Source of the DNA: Smithella sp.
GTDB lineage: Bacteria; Desulfobacterota; Syntrophia; Syntrophales; Smithellaceae
Direction: 5' to 3'
Length of the DNA stretch: 64,000 nucleotides
Assembly: GCA_018056685.1 (NCBI GenBank)
Contig: JAGPFC010000012.1
Span: 1 to 64,000, forward strand
Part shown: positions 52,332 through 61,819 of the stretch, in pieces
Layout of the letters: the number at the start of each line of letters is the position of its first letter
Numbering within the stretch: the stretch's first letter is position 1
Notes under the pieces: model-generated
Database searches by the model: none
Told to the model about the DNA's origin: nothing
Seen by the model: the letters and a program-made list of their open reading frames with translations, nothing else
Position numbers and translations under genes: made by a program

Positions 52332-53207
52332 ATGAAATTTTTCAGAAACAGTAAAGTTATCATGACGTTGATGATCGGGGCGTTGCTTTTTGCTTTTGGA
52401 GCATCCAGCGTTTTTGCAGCCAAGGCCGCACCCAAGCAGAAAAATATTATTCTGGCGACAACCACCAGCACGCAGGATACAGGCCTGCTTGATAAACTGA
52501 TTCCCATTTTTGAGAAACAGACCGGATATTTTGTGAAAACCATCGCGGTGGGTTCCGGGCAGGCCATGAAGATGGGCGAAAAAGGCGAGGCGGATGTCAT
52601 GCTGGTTCATTCACCGGATGCCGAAAAGAAATTTATCGAAGATGGCTTTGGCATCAATCGCCGTCTGGTTATGCATAATGACTTTATTATCGTTGGCCCC
52701 GGCGTTGACCCGGCCAAGATTAAGAGGGTAAAATCATCGGCGGAAGCGATGAAACTGATTGCCCAGACAGAAAGCCTGTTTTTGTCACGAGGCGATAATT
52801 CCGGAACGCATGCCAAAGAAAAAACATTGTGGAAGAAAGCGGCAATCACTCCCGCCGGACAGAAATGGTATCAGGAAACAGGCTTGGGCATGGGACAGAC
52901 GTTAAGTGTTGCCGCGGAGAAAAAAGGTTACACGCTGGCTGACCGCGGGACCTATTTGTCGCTCAAGAAAAATCTGGGCCTGGATATTTTAGTGGAAGGC
53001 GATGCGGCCTTGCTGAACATCTATCATGTGATTGAAGTCAACAGCGCCAAATGGCCGAAAGCCAATGCCGCCGGCGCCAAAGCTTTTGCCGATTTCATGG
53101 TCTCCAAGAAGACACAGGAAATTATCAAGACCTTTGGAGTTGACAAATACGGTTCTCCGTTGTTCTTTCCGGATGCCGGCAAGAAAGTGGAAGATTTAGG
53201 AAAATAA
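52332..53207 (+). CDS. tupA: Tungstate ABC transporter substrate-binding protein TupA
   Basis: A 291-residue periplasmic protein with signal peptide (about 1-31). It carries the tungstate-binding motif TTTSTQDTGLLD near residue 42 and SRGDNSGTH near 155, both family hallmarks. Tungsten is used by aldehyde oxidoreductases, formate dehydrogenases and aromatic-ring reductases in anaerobes. The gene follows its paralogue by 30 bases and precedes tupB by 27. Confidence 0.93.
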   Translation: MKFFRNSKVIMTLMIGALLFAFGASSVFAAKAAPKQKNIILATTTSTQDTGLLDKLIPIFEKQTGYFVKTIAVGSGQAMKMGEKGEADVMLVHSPDAEKKFIEDGFGINRRLVMHNDFIIVGPGVDPAKIKRVKSSAEAMKLIAQTESLFLSRGDNSGTHAKEKTLWKKAAITPAGQKWYQETGLGMGQTLSVAAEKKGYTLADRGTYLSLKKNLGLDILVEGDAALLNIYHVIEVNSAKWPKANAAGAKAFADFMVSKKTQEIIKTFGVDKYGSPLFFPDAGKKVEDLGK

Positions 53208-53234
53208 TTTGTGTGAAGGCACAGGGTTTTTTAA

Positions 53235-53933
53235 GTGGAATTAATTGTTCAGGGGATCATTAAAGCTTTTGAGTTAATTGTTACTTTTGATCCCGAGGTA
53301 TTGGGTATAACGTGGCTGTCTTTGAAGATATCAGGGACAGCCACGTTCATCAGTCTTTTCATCGGAGTTTCCATCGGGACGGCTGTTGCTTTAAATAATT
53401 TTTACGGCAAAAGACTCGTTATCAGTTTAATCAATACGGGAATGGGACTGCCGCCTGTTGTCGTTGGTCTTTTCGTTACCATGATGATCTGGCGCAGCGG
53501 TCCGTTCGGCTTCCTGGAAATTCTCTACACGCCTTATGCCATGATTGTCGCGCAGGCCATCATCGCCACGCCGATTGTTATGGGAATATCGCTGGCGGCC
53601 ATACAAAACCTTCCGCCGAATCTCCGTCTGCAGATTTTATCTCTGGGCGCAAGCCGTTTGCAGATGGTCTGGGTATTAATTAAAGAAGCAAGACTGCCTC
53701 TTCTGGCAGCGGTCATGGCCGGCTTCGGAGGCGTTATTTCCGAAATCGGCGCTTCCATTATGGTCGGCGGAAATATCAAAGGATATTCACGCGTGCTGAC
53801 CACCGCCACGGTCATGGAAACCGGCAAGGGGAATTTTGATATTGCCATCGCGCTGGGGATTATCCTGTTGCTCGTTGCTTTCACGATCAATGCGCTGCTT
53901 ACGCAAATACAGCAAAGGCAGCATCCACGATGA
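53235..53933 (+). CDS. tupB: Tungstate ABC transporter permease TupB
   Basis: A 232-residue inner-membrane permease with about five helices. The EAA coupling region is SLGASRLQMVWVLIKEARLPLLAAV near residue 140, and IISEIGASIMVGGNI follows. It forms the channel with TupC. Start GTG 53235; no strong ribosome site. Its stop overlaps the next ATG (ATGA), four bases. Confidence 0.92.
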   Translation: MELIVQGIIKAFELIVTFDPEVLGITWLSLKISGTATFISLFIGVSIGTAVALNNFYGKRLVISLINTGMGLPPVVVGLFVTMMIWRSGPFGFLEILYTPYAMIVAQAIIATPIVMGISLAAIQNLPPNLRLQILSLGASRLQMVWVLIKEARLPLLAAVMAGFGGVISEIGASIMVGGNIKGYSRVLTTATVMETGKGNFDIAIALGIILLLVAFTINALLTQIQQRQHPR

Positions 53934-55021
53934 AATCCGAATCTCTCATGAAAATTGAAAACATTGTCTTACGTCGTGGCGGAACGACCGTGCTGGACAT
54001 CCCTGAACTGCACGTTCAGCAGGGAAGAGTGCTGGCTCTTATCGGGCCCAATGGCGCGGGAAAATCAACGCTGCTTTTAACCATGGCGGGTTTATTAAAA
54101 CCGGATCGCGGAAAGATTTACTATCAGGGAAATCCCGTGGATAGCCGTGCCAGCCGCTCGGATATGCGCCGAAAAATTTCTGTTGTTTTCCAGGAACCGT
54201 TACTGCTCAGTACGTCCGTTTATAAGAATATAGCCTTGGGTTTGAAATTCCGGCATCTGACGGGCAGTGAAATTGACAAGGGTGTTAATGAGTCACTCGA
54301 ATACTTCGGGATCACTTCTCTGGCGAAGCGCTCGGCCAAAACACTTTCGGGAGGAGAAGCCAAAAGGGTCTCACTGGCCCGGGCATTTGCCTTGAAACCG
54401 GAATTGATCATGATGGATGAGGCCTTTAGCTCTCTCGATCCACCAACGAGAGAAGGTCTTATGGAAGATCTGCGTCATATCCTGGAGGAAACAAAAATAA
54501 CGGCGGTGATGGCGCTGCATGACCGGGAAGAAACGCTTCGTTTAGCGCAGGACGTTATTGTCATGCACCAAGGAAAAATCGTGCAATCGGGAACAACCGC
54601 TGACATATACAATCATCCGGATTCGGAATTCGTGGCTAATTTTGTTGGTACGGAAATCATCCTGGAAGGTACGGTAAAAAGATGTTCAGAAGGGAATGTG
54701 ATTATTACGGTGCAGGGAAAAGAAATAGAAGCGATTGGCAATTTCTCCATCGGGCAGAGAGTTTACTGTTGTTTAAGACCGGAAAATGTTTTTTTATCCA
54801 GCCGGAGACAGGACAAAATCAGCGCACGCAATGTCTTTGAGGCGAAGGTGGTCAAAATTATCCGTCAGGGATTTTTTAACAAACTGTATCTGGATTGCGG
54901 CTTTCCGCTGGTCGCTTACATTACCATTCCTTCCTATGAGGATTTGGGCATCACTGAGGGAATATCCGTCATCACGTCATTTAAGGCGACTTCCGTTCAC
55001 GTCATTCCCCAAGGCAAATAA
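53930..55021 (+). CDS. tupC: Tungstate ABC transporter ATP-binding protein TupC
   Basis: A 363-residue ATPase. Walker A is GPNGAGKST near residue 38, the signature LSGGEAKRVSLARAF near 140, Walker B LIMMDEAFSSLD. After the ATPase (about 1-230) a C-terminal TOBE/MOP-like domain (about 240-360; EGTVKRCSEGNVIITVQGKEIEA) probably senses oxyanion. Overlaps tupB. Last gene of the tungstate operon. Confidence 0.93.
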   Translation: MKSESLMKIENIVLRRGGTTVLDIPELHVQQGRVLALIGPNGAGKSTLLLTMAGLLKPDRGKIYYQGNPVDSRASRSDMRRKISVVFQEPLLLSTSVYKNIALGLKFRHLTGSEIDKGVNESLEYFGITSLAKRSAKTLSGGEAKRVSLARAFALKPELIMMDEAFSSLDPPTREGLMEDLRHILEETKITAVMALHDREETLRLAQDVIVMHQGKIVQSGTTADIYNHPDSEFVANFVGTEIILEGTVKRCSEGNVIITVQGKEIEAIGNFSIGQRVYCCLRPENVFLSSRRQDKISARNVFEAKVVKIIRQGFFNKLYLDCGFPLVAYITIPSYEDLGITEGISVITSFKATSVHVIPQGK

Positions 55022-55152
55022 AAATTTGTCTCTCATCAAAAAACAGCTGAACTCTGATTGAATCTATGGTAAAAATCCTAAAACCTCATCTGAGGAACGA
55101 TAAATCTTTTGGGCTTTTGAAAGCTCAACAGTGACAAGGAGATCATAGGTTC

Positions 55153-56163
55153 ATGTTGATTGTCATGCATCGCAATGCCACGTCCAAACAAATCGGCGCT
55201 GTGATTACAGCGGTGGAGAAAATGGGTTTGCAGGCGTCGTCCATTCCCGGCAGTGAGAGGACGGCAATCGGCGTCCTGGGGAACAAAGGATATGTGGATG
55301 ATGTTGCCATCCGTGATCTTCCTGGTGTGAAGGATGTTATCCATGTTTCGAAACCGTACAAAATGGTGTCGAGGGATTTTCACCCGCGTCCGACGATCAT
55401 CAAAATTGGCCCTGTGGAAATCGGCGAAGGGAAAAGCCCGGTGATCATTGCAGGGCCTTGCGCGGTGGAAAGCGAAAATCAGATTATCAAGACGGCCAGA
55501 GCGGTCAAAGCGGCCGGCGCCGAAATGCTGCGCGGCGGTGCTTTTAAACCCCGAACCGGTCCCTATACCTTTCAGGGATTGAAGGAAGAAGGACTGAAAC
55601 TTTTAGCACTGGCCAAAAGGGAAACCGGCCTGCCGATTGTTTCAGAAGTTATGACATCCGAAAACGTGGAACTGGTGGCGGGTTATGTGGATGTGCTTCA
55701 GGTCGGCGCCCGCAATATGCAGAATTTCGATCTTCTCCGGGAAGTGGGACGCATCCGGAAACCGGTCTTTCTCAAAAGGGGTCTCAGCGCCACCATTGAA
55801 GAATTTCTGGCGGCAGCCGAGTATATTCTTGCCGAAGGAAATTCGCAGGTCATTCTTTGCGAAAGGGGCATTCGGACCTATGAGACGGCCACCCGCAATA
55901 CGCTGGATTTGTCTGTCATTCCCATAATCAAAGAATTATCCCATCTTCCCATTGTCGTGGATCCGTCACACGCCACCGGCAAGCGCAGTCTGGTGCCGCC
56001 CATGGCGAAAGCGGCGCTGGTGGCCGGTGCGCACGGGATTATGATCGAGGTTCATCCCGACCCGGAAAAGGCGCTTTCCGACGGGCCCCAGTCTTTAACC
56101 ATTCCCGGCTTTGAGAAGCTGATGGAAGAAATCAAACAAATTAAGACCTTTCTCGGTCATTAA
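55153..56163 (+). CDS. aroF: 3-Deoxy-7-phosphoheptulonate (DAHP) synthase
   Basis: First enzyme of the shikimate pathway; condenses PEP and erythrose 4-phosphate. The 336-residue protein has an N-terminal ferredoxin-like regulatory domain (about 1-75) followed by the type I-beta barrel: AGPCAVESE near residue 98, [28 protein letters not shown], and DPSHATGKR near 275 with its metal ligands. The added domain usually gives feedback inhibition by Tyr or Phe. CAAGGAG precedes ATG. It stands before a small hydrolase. Confidence 0.95.
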   Translation: MLIVMHRNATSKQIGAVITAVEKMGLQASSIPGSERTAIGVLGNKGYVDDVAIRDLPGVKDVIHVSKPYKMVSRDFHPRPTIIKIGPVEIGEGKSPVIIAGPCAVESENQIIKTARAVKAAGAEMLRGGAFKPRTGPYTFQGLKEEGLKLLALAKRETGLPIVSEVMTSENVELVAGYVDVLQVGARNMQNFDLLREVGRIRKPVFLKRGLSATIEEFLAAAEYILAEGNSQVILCERGIRTYETATRNTLDLSVIPIIKELSHLPIVVDPSHATGKRSLVPPMAKAALVAGAHGIMIEVHPDPEKALSDGPQSLTIPGFEKLMEEIKQIKTFLGH

Positions 56164-56184
56164 ATTATTTTGAGAACTTGTTCC

Positions 56185-56763
56185 ATGAAACTGCTCATCC
56201 GTGGTGGAAGCATCGCCGCCGGTTATGGCGTAAACAAAGGTTATGTAGATATTCTTCAAAATTTGCTGCGCGATAAAGGAATCGACGTTATAAACCGTTC
56301 CCGGTACAGAGAGACCTCTTTCGAAGGCATCGAGACATTTCAGGAAGATATCGGTCGTTTCAGGCCGGATATCCTGGTGGTTCATTTCGGCGTTGATGAT
56401 GCTTTTGAATATGTTTACCGTTCTGAATTTCAGGAAAATATTGTCCAGCTTATGCGGTTGGCGCGCCTTCGTTTTCATCCGGAAATCTTTTTAGCGACCG
56501 CTCATACGTTTGATAATCCTTACGATATGGAAGCCGTCCATATCTTCTACAAATCTCTACGCATTGTAGCTTCAGACCTTGAATGCGGTTTAATTCCGGT
56601 GCACCATTACTGGGCCGGTTACCTGGAAGAACATCATTTATGCAGCAGGGATCTGGTACTGCAAGATTGCCGGTATCCGAATGAACACGGTCACAGGGTT
56701 ATTGCCGAAACAATCCTCAAGTGGCTGGAACAGCATTTGAATAGCTTCATCATCAATCATTGA
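56185..56763 (+). CDS. SGNH/GDSL hydrolase-like protein
   Basis: A 192-residue protein. Block I reads RGGSIAAGYG near residue 5 (the Ser nucleophile), block III-like VVHFGVDDAF near 75, and the C-terminal His is in YPNEHGH near 177: an SGNH-type esterase fold. It probably deacylates a carbohydrate or lipid. ATG 56185 with weak ribosome site; the frame also opens at TTG 56170. Twenty-two bases after aroF. Confidence 0.78.
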   Translation: MKLLIRGGSIAAGYGVNKGYVDILQNLLRDKGIDVINRSRYRETSFEGIETFQEDIGRFRPDILVVHFGVDDAFEYVYRSEFQENIVQLMRLARLRFHPEIFLATAHTFDNPYDMEAVHIFYKSLRIVASDLECGLIPVHHYWAGYLEEHHLCSRDLVLQDCRYPNEHGHRVIAETILKWLEQHLNSFIINH

Positions 56764-56811
56764 AGAAAATTGGATAATTTGTAAAAATAAATTGCATGGA
56801 TTATAAATCAT

Positions 56812-57258
56812 TTGTCTGAGGGAAACGTTATTTTTAATTACGATGTTTATCTGGAAAAATTAAGAAACGGTCAGAAGGGGCTAAACCCCTTCCTGGATTT
56901 TCTGGGAGTAACCCTGGATGAGATAAAAGACGGCTACGCCCGTTTTCGGATGCCGGTGCGTCCTGAATATTTGCAGGGGGCGAAATCCATGCAGGGTGGC
57001 CTGATTGTTGCGCTGGCTGATGAAACCATCGCTCATGCGATCATGACTCAATTGAGTCCCGAAGAAGGTTTGACCACGATAGAACTGAAAAGTAATTTTT
57101 TGGCCGGTGTCAGTGACGGGGAACTGATTGCCACCGCGACGGTTTTTAAAAAAGGACAGAGTCTGGTGATTGGAGACTGCTTAGTTACCGATAATAAAGA
57201 GAAAAATGTCTGTCGTGTTTCGGCAACCTTTCTGCTGCTGAAGAAAAAACGGGCATAA
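56812..57258 (+). CDS. PaaI-family hotdog thioesterase
   Basis: A 148-residue hotdog-fold thioesterase. The helix motif is MQGGLIVALADETIAHAIM near residue 62 (typical G-x-x-A-x-x-D-x-x...), followed by ELKSNFLAGVSDGELIATATVF and SLVIGDCLV. It hydrolyses aryl- or acyl-CoA; it may relate to the paaK gene at 37 kb. TTG 56812 is the only fitting start. Confidence 0.88.
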   Translation: MSEGNVIFNYDVYLEKLRNGQKGLNPFLDFLGVTLDEIKDGYARFRMPVRPEYLQGAKSMQGGLIVALADETIAHAIMTQLSPEEGLTTIELKSNFLAGVSDGELIATATVFKKGQSLVIGDCLVTDNKEKNVCRVSATFLLLKKKRA

Positions 57259-57372
57259 TCGGATCTTTTCAGATTTGCACATCCTTGTTGACTCACGGTT
57301 TTAAATTTGCTAAGTCAACGTCAAGTTTATGATTTTGATAAACCGGTACAATTTATCGTCAGGATGTTTTAA

Positions 57373-58023
57373 TTGATAGATCTTCATACTCATTCTATCT
57401 TCAGTGATGGGGAATTGGTGCCGGCGGAGCTGGCGCAGCGCGCCTTTGCCGCCGGTTATAAGTTTTTAGCCATTACGGATCATATCGATCATTCCAATAT
57501 TGATTTTATTATTCCCCGGATAATCAGAGTCTGTGCACAGATAACTCAAGCCGGCAACGTTCAGACGTTCCCCGGCGTGGAAATTACCCATGTCGCTCCC
57601 GCGCAAATAACCGATCTGGCTGATGAAGCAAGAAAACTGGGGGCAAAAATTGTCATTGTTCACGGGGAAACCATTGTTGAGCCGGTTCCTGCCGGTACAA
57701 ACATGGCCGCTCTCCGGTCATCTATCGATATTCTGGCGCACCCCGGACTTCTGACGGAAGAAGAAGCGCGTCTGGCTGCGGAGCGGGGAATTTATCTCGA
57801 GATCACAACACGCAGGGGACACAGTTTCACCAACGGACACGTTGCGCAGGTAGCCAGAAAATTCAAGGCCCGACTGGTCCTGAATAACGATGCTCACGCA
57901 CCGGCTGATTTTGTCGGCATGGAAAGAGCAAAAAAAATTGCGCGGGGCGCCGGGCTGAGCCATGATGAAATATCAGCCATGCTGGAAAATTCACAAAACA
58001 TAATCAGGAACTTATCAGTATGA
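57373..58023 (+). CDS. PHP-domain phosphoesterase
   Basis: A 216-residue PHP-domain metal enzyme. The metal motifs are DLHTHSIFSDG near residue 3, ITDHIDHSNID, FPGVEITHV near 60, and NNDAHAPADF near 178. It resembles histidinol-phosphatase-like hydrolases; as part of a glycosylation cluster it may release phosphate from a sugar or polyol. Start TTG 57373 six bases after AGGATG. Stop overlaps the next ATG by four bases. Confidence 0.9.
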   Translation: MIDLHTHSIFSDGELVPAELAQRAFAAGYKFLAITDHIDHSNIDFIIPRIIRVCAQITQAGNVQTFPGVEITHVAPAQITDLADEARKLGAKIVIVHGETIVEPVPAGTNMAALRSSIDILAHPGLLTEEEARLAAERGIYLEITTRRGHSFTNGHVAQVARKFKARLVLNNDAHAPADFVGMERAKKIARGAGLSHDEISAMLENSQNIIRNLSV

Positions 58024-59279
58024 AAAGCAAATCCAAATCACAACCTCTGAAAATTTGTCTATTAACCTATCGGGGCAATCCCAATTGTGGCGGACAGGGT
58101 GTTTACATTAAGCATTTGAGCAAGGCATTGAGTGATCTTGGTCATGAGGTGGATGTTTTGTCCGGACCGCCGTATCCTCATCTTGATCCCCCGGTGCGTC
58201 TGCACAAACTGCCCAGTCTTGATCTTTATAATGCGGAGAAACCGTTTCGCGTAAAGAAAATCAGCGCTCTGGCCAATCCACTCAATATGTACGAATTTCT
58301 GAATATGTGCGCCGGCAGGTTTCCTGAACCGTATACGTTTGGCGTCCGCGCATATAATTATCTGCAGAGACATAAAAATAAATATGACATTGTGCACGAC
58401 AATCAGTGTCTCGCTTACGGCATCGGAAAAATAGCCGAGAGGGTTGTTCCCACGATAGCCACCATTCACCACCCCATCACCGTGGACCGGCAGGAGGAAT
58501 TCAAATCGGCGACGACCAAAAAGAAAATCAACAAGATTAAGCGATGGTATTCCTTTATCCGGATGCAGAAGGAAGTTGCCCGGCAATTATCCCATATTGT
58601 GACCGTGTCGGAATGTTCCAAAATAGACATTGCCCAGGAGTTTTCCATTCATTTGTCCAAATTCCGGGTTGTTCCCAATGGCATTAACAAGGAATTCTTT
58701 TACCCTGTTCACAATCCATCGCGCCCGGAGAATTCCATCATCGTGACTAACAGCGCGGATACGCCGCTTAAAGGTTTACGCTATCTGCTAGAAGCTGTGG
58801 ATCTGATCAGAAAGAAACAACCGGTCAAATTAACGGTTATCGGCGAGCCCAAGAAGAACGGTATCATTAAAAAACTTGTTACCGATTTGGGCATCGAAGA
58901 TATTGTTCATTTTACAGGACGAATCGATAATGAAGAATTTGCCGGTTATTATTCGAATGCCACAGTAGCCGTAGTTCCTTCTTTGTATGAAGGTTTCGGG
59001 CTGCCGGCGGCAGAAGCGATGGCTTGTGGTGTCCCGCTGATCAGCACCAGCGGTGGCGCTTTGCCGGAAGTGGTCGGTGACGCGGGAATTATTGTTCCAC
59101 CGGCCGATGCCGCATCCTTGGCCAGAGAGATCACATTCCTGTTCAATCATCCGGATCAGCGAAAGAAAATGGCACAGGCGGGCATAGCGAGAGTTGATGC
59201 AATCTTTAACTGGTCAAAAGCGGCCAGGGACATGGTGGATGTTTACAGAGAGGCGATTGATGATTACCGTAGAAATTAA
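58020..59279 (+). CDS. GT4-family glycosyltransferase
   Basis: A 419-residue GT-B glycosyltransferase. The N-terminal domain has a Gly-rich site, GNPNCGGQGVYIKHLSKALSDLGH, and the C-terminal domain the donor signature EGFGLPAAEAMACG near residue 324. GT4 members retain the sugar configuration, with UDP/GDP-sugar donors. The stop overlaps the next gene by 20 bases, so the PHP, GT4 and methyltransferase genes are tightly coupled. Confidence 0.93.
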   Translation: MKSKSKSQPLKICLLTYRGNPNCGGQGVYIKHLSKALSDLGHEVDVLSGPPYPHLDPPVRLHKLPSLDLYNAEKPFRVKKISALANPLNMYEFLNMCAGRFPEPYTFGVRAYNYLQRHKNKYDIVHDNQCLAYGIGKIAERVVPTIATIHHPITVDRQEEFKSATTKKKINKIKRWYSFIRMQKEVARQLSHIVTVSECSKIDIAQEFSIHLSKFRVVPNGINKEFFYPVHNPSRPENSIIVTNSADTPLKGLRYLLEAVDLIRKKQPVKLTVIGEPKKNGIIKKLVTDLGIEDIVHFTGRIDNEEFAGYYSNATVAVVPSLYEGFGLPAAEAMACGVPLISTSGGALPEVVGDAGIIVPPADAASLAREITFLFNHPDQRKKMAQAGIARVDAIFNWSKAARDMVDVYREAIDDYRRN

Positions 59280-59961
59280 CAAACTGAATTTAAAACCCGG
59301 TGATGTTGTACTGGATGCCGGTTGCGGCCTGGGCCGACATCTGCGCCATCTGGCCAGGATTCCGGACTTGAAAATTTACGGTATTGATAAAAACACCTGG
59401 GCTTTGCGAGAAACATCAAAATCATTGGAGACGCAGCCTGACGCGCTGACCAAAGATTATCTTGTGTCCATTGCCGATATCAACAAATTACCCTTTGCGG
59501 ATGCTTCGTTTGACTGCGTTATCTGTTCGGAAGTTCTGGAACATATTCCCGATCATCAAAACGCCATTCGGGAGCTCGACAGAATATTAAAACCGAACGG
59601 AACACTTGCGGTCAGTGTTCCGCGGTATTTTGCGGAACGAATCTGCTGGTTGATTTCTCACGCCTATCATAATGAGGAAGGCGGTCATATCCGCATCTAC
59701 AGGAAAAAACAGCTTTATCAGATGCTGACCGGGCAGGGATTCCGGTGCTGGAAAATTAATTACAAACACGCGCTTCACGCCCCTTACTGGTGGTTGAAGT
59801 GTCTGGTGGGTTTGAAAAATGAAGAACATCCGCTGGTCAGAGCGTACCGGAAATTTCTGGAATGGGACATCATGAAAAAACCGCGGTCGGTCAGAATGCT
59901 GGAAGAAATGCTCAATCCATTCATGGGCAAGAGCATCGTTTATTATCTTAAAAAAGGTTGA
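59260..59961 (+). CDS. Class I SAM-dependent methyltransferase
   Basis: A 233-residue methyltransferase with motif I VLDAGCGLGRHLRHLAR near residue 18, DSLPFADASFD-like motif IV as INKLPFADASFDCVICSEVLEHI, and a substrate part with Trp/His-rich KHALHAPYWWLKCL. Acceptor unknown, probably the cluster's glycoconjugate or lipid. ATG 59260 is inside the GT4 gene; an upstream frame from 59194 lacks a ribosome site. Confidence 0.9.
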   Translation: MITVEINKLNLKPGDVVLDAGCGLGRHLRHLARIPDLKIYGIDKNTWALRETSKSLETQPDALTKDYLVSIADINKLPFADASFDCVICSEVLEHIPDHQNAIRELDRILKPNGTLAVSVPRYFAERICWLISHAYHNEEGGHIRIYRKKQLYQMLTGQGFRCWKINYKHALHAPYWWLKCLVGLKNEEHPLVRAYRKFLEWDIMKKPRSVRMLEEMLNPFMGKSIVYYLKKG

Positions 59962-59966
59962 TCGGA

Positions 59967-61001
59967 ATGGAATGCAAACTTTCCATCATGGAAGAATTGG
60001 CGCCGATTTCGCTGGATAAGATTGCCTCGTTCATCCTGTCCCTTCAGAAGGAAAACGGCGAGATTCCCTGGTCGGCCGGCGGCAAAACGGATCCGTGGGA
60101 TCATGTTGAAAGCGCGATGGGGCTGAGCATTGGCGGTTGTATTGCCGAAGCACGGAGAGCTTATGACTGGCTGGCGGAGACTCAACTTCCGGACGGAAGC
60201 TGGTGGTCGGAAATTCAGGACGGCAAAATTATCAATTCCAGCAAAGAGTCTAATTTTTCTGCCTATGTGGCCGTGGGTGTTTTTCATCATTATCTGATCA
60301 CACGTGACATAAAGTTTTTAAAAACCATGTGGCCTACCATATCCCGGGGAGTTCAGTTTGCCGTTAATTTACAGGCACCGGACGGCGAGATTTACTGGGC
60401 CAGAAACAAGCATGGCGCCATTGATAAAATGGCATTGCTCACCGGTTCCAGTTCCATCTATATGAGCCTCAAATGCGCGCTGGCCATAGCCGGTATTCTG
60501 GGCAAAAAACGTCCGAAATGGCACAAAGCCAAGGACGCGCTGGGCGCGGCGATTGCCAACAGGCCGGACCTGTTCAATATGATTAAATCGCGTTATTCGA
60601 TGGACTGGTATTATCCGGTCTTATGCGGGGCAGTTTCCGGAGCGGAGGCTAAAAAGAGAATCGCCCACTCGTGGGAAAAATTTGTTGTTCCCGATTGGGG
60701 GGTGCGCTGCGTCAGCGACCGGCCCTGGGTGACGATGGCGGAAACGGCGGAATTTATTTTAACGCTGGCAGCGATTGATGATGTTCCCCGCGCAAAGGCC
60801 ATCTTCAGCTGGCTCAACGATAAAAGGTTTTCCGACGGATCTTTCTGGATGGGTGTGACGTTTCCGGATGGCGTGATCTGGCCCGAGGAAAAAACGGGCT
60901 GGACGGCGGCGGCGGTCATGATGGCCTTTGATGCTTTGAATGAGATAACACCGGCGGCCAAGCTGTTTCATCATAAATTCTGGGCGTCGTTGCTTGAATG
61001 A
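59967..61001 (+). CDS. Alpha/alpha-toroid protein (terpenoid-cyclase or GH15-like fold)
   Basis: A 344-residue protein of repeated helix pairs with several QW-like turns: LQKENGEIPW, TQLPDGSWW, LQAPDGEIYW, and RFSDGSFWMG. These occur in terpenoid cyclases, prenyltransferases and six-hairpin glycosidases. No DxDD motif of squalene cyclases was found, so cyclase activity is unlikely; a glycoside hydrolase-like or binding role is as possible. ATG 59967 chosen; TTG 59958 overlaps the previous stop. Sits inside the biosynthetic run. Confidence 0.7.
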   Translation: MECKLSIMEELAPISLDKIASFILSLQKENGEIPWSAGGKTDPWDHVESAMGLSIGGCIAEARRAYDWLAETQLPDGSWWSEIQDGKIINSSKESNFSAYVAVGVFHHYLITRDIKFLKTMWPTISRGVQFAVNLQAPDGEIYWARNKHGAIDKMALLTGSSSIYMSLKCALAIAGILGKKRPKWHKAKDALGAAIANRPDLFNMIKSRYSMDWYYPVLCGAVSGAEAKKRIAHSWEKFVVPDWGVRCVSDRPWVTMAETAEFILTLAAIDDVPRAKAIFSWLNDKRFSDGSFWMGVTFPDGVIWPEEKTGWTAAAVMMAFDALNEITPAAKLFHHKFWASLLE

Positions 61002-61094
61002 AAATCTTTTTGTAAACAGTCTGTTTTTTATTCACCATCAAATTATTTGACGGAAAATTATCTGTTCCATCATCCGGTTTATTAAGGGAAGCAT

Positions 61095-61817
61095 TTGAGA
61101 AAAGATCATCGTCCATATTATGTGAAGAACTGGTATAACAAATATCAGAAATGGTACGCGCGTCATTTTCTTGCTCCTCAATGTGAGTATTTCGGCCGGG
61201 GACTGGTTTTTATGAAGCCGTGGCACGTGGAGATTTTTGGTGGCCCGGTTTCGCTGGGTGATTATACAACGGTGATTGCGACGGCGGACAGAAATGTCCG
61301 GTTTACCGTCTGGCCGGTCTGGATGGGGCAGGGCAAAATTGAAATAGGAAAATATTGTCTGATTTGTCCGGGCACGCGGATCATGTCGGCGACGTCGGTC
61401 ACCATGGGGGATGGTTGCATGACGGCCCAGAGTGTCAGCATCGGCGATGCCGACTGGCATGGTTTGTATGATCGCAGTATGCCCGTGGGGAACACGCAGG
61501 CCGTGACCATCGGCAATAATGTCTGGATTGGCGACAGCGCCATTGTCAGCAAGGGCGTGACGATCGGAGATAATGCCGTTATCGGCGCCGGATCGATTGT
61601 CGTGAAAGACATTCCCGCCAATGCGATTGCCGCCGGCAATCCCGCCACGGTGATCAAATATCTGGATCCGTCAAAACCGATGAGAACCAGAAAAGACTGG
61701 CTTTCCAATCCCGCTCAACTGGCTAAAGATTTTGAATTGATTGATCGCGCGTTAATGAAAGGCAACACCATCGCCGGCTGGCTCCGGTCAATGCTGTTGC
61801 CGCGTCAGGGAGATTAA
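61095..61817 (+). CDS. Hexapeptide-repeat acyltransferase
   Basis: A 240-residue left-handed beta-helix acyltransferase. The central hexapeptide repeats (about 55-195) include [44 protein letters not shown] and [23 protein letters not shown]. Enzymes of this type acetylate sugars of surface polysaccharides using acyl-CoA. Start TTG 61095 with AAGGGAAG upstream. Followed by the B12-radical SAM gene after two bases. Confidence 0.92.
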   Translation: MRKDHRPYYVKNWYNKYQKWYARHFLAPQCEYFGRGLVFMKPWHVEIFGGPVSLGDYTTVIATADRNVRFTVWPVWMGQGKIEIGKYCLICPGTRIMSATSVTMGDGCMTAQSVSIGDADWHGLYDRSMPVGNTQAVTIGNNVWIGDSAIVSKGVTIGDNAVIGAGSIVVKDIPANAIAAGNPATVIKYLDPSKPMRTRKDWLSNPAQLAKDFELIDRALMKGNTIAGWLRSMLLPRQGD

Positions 61818-61819
61818 AA

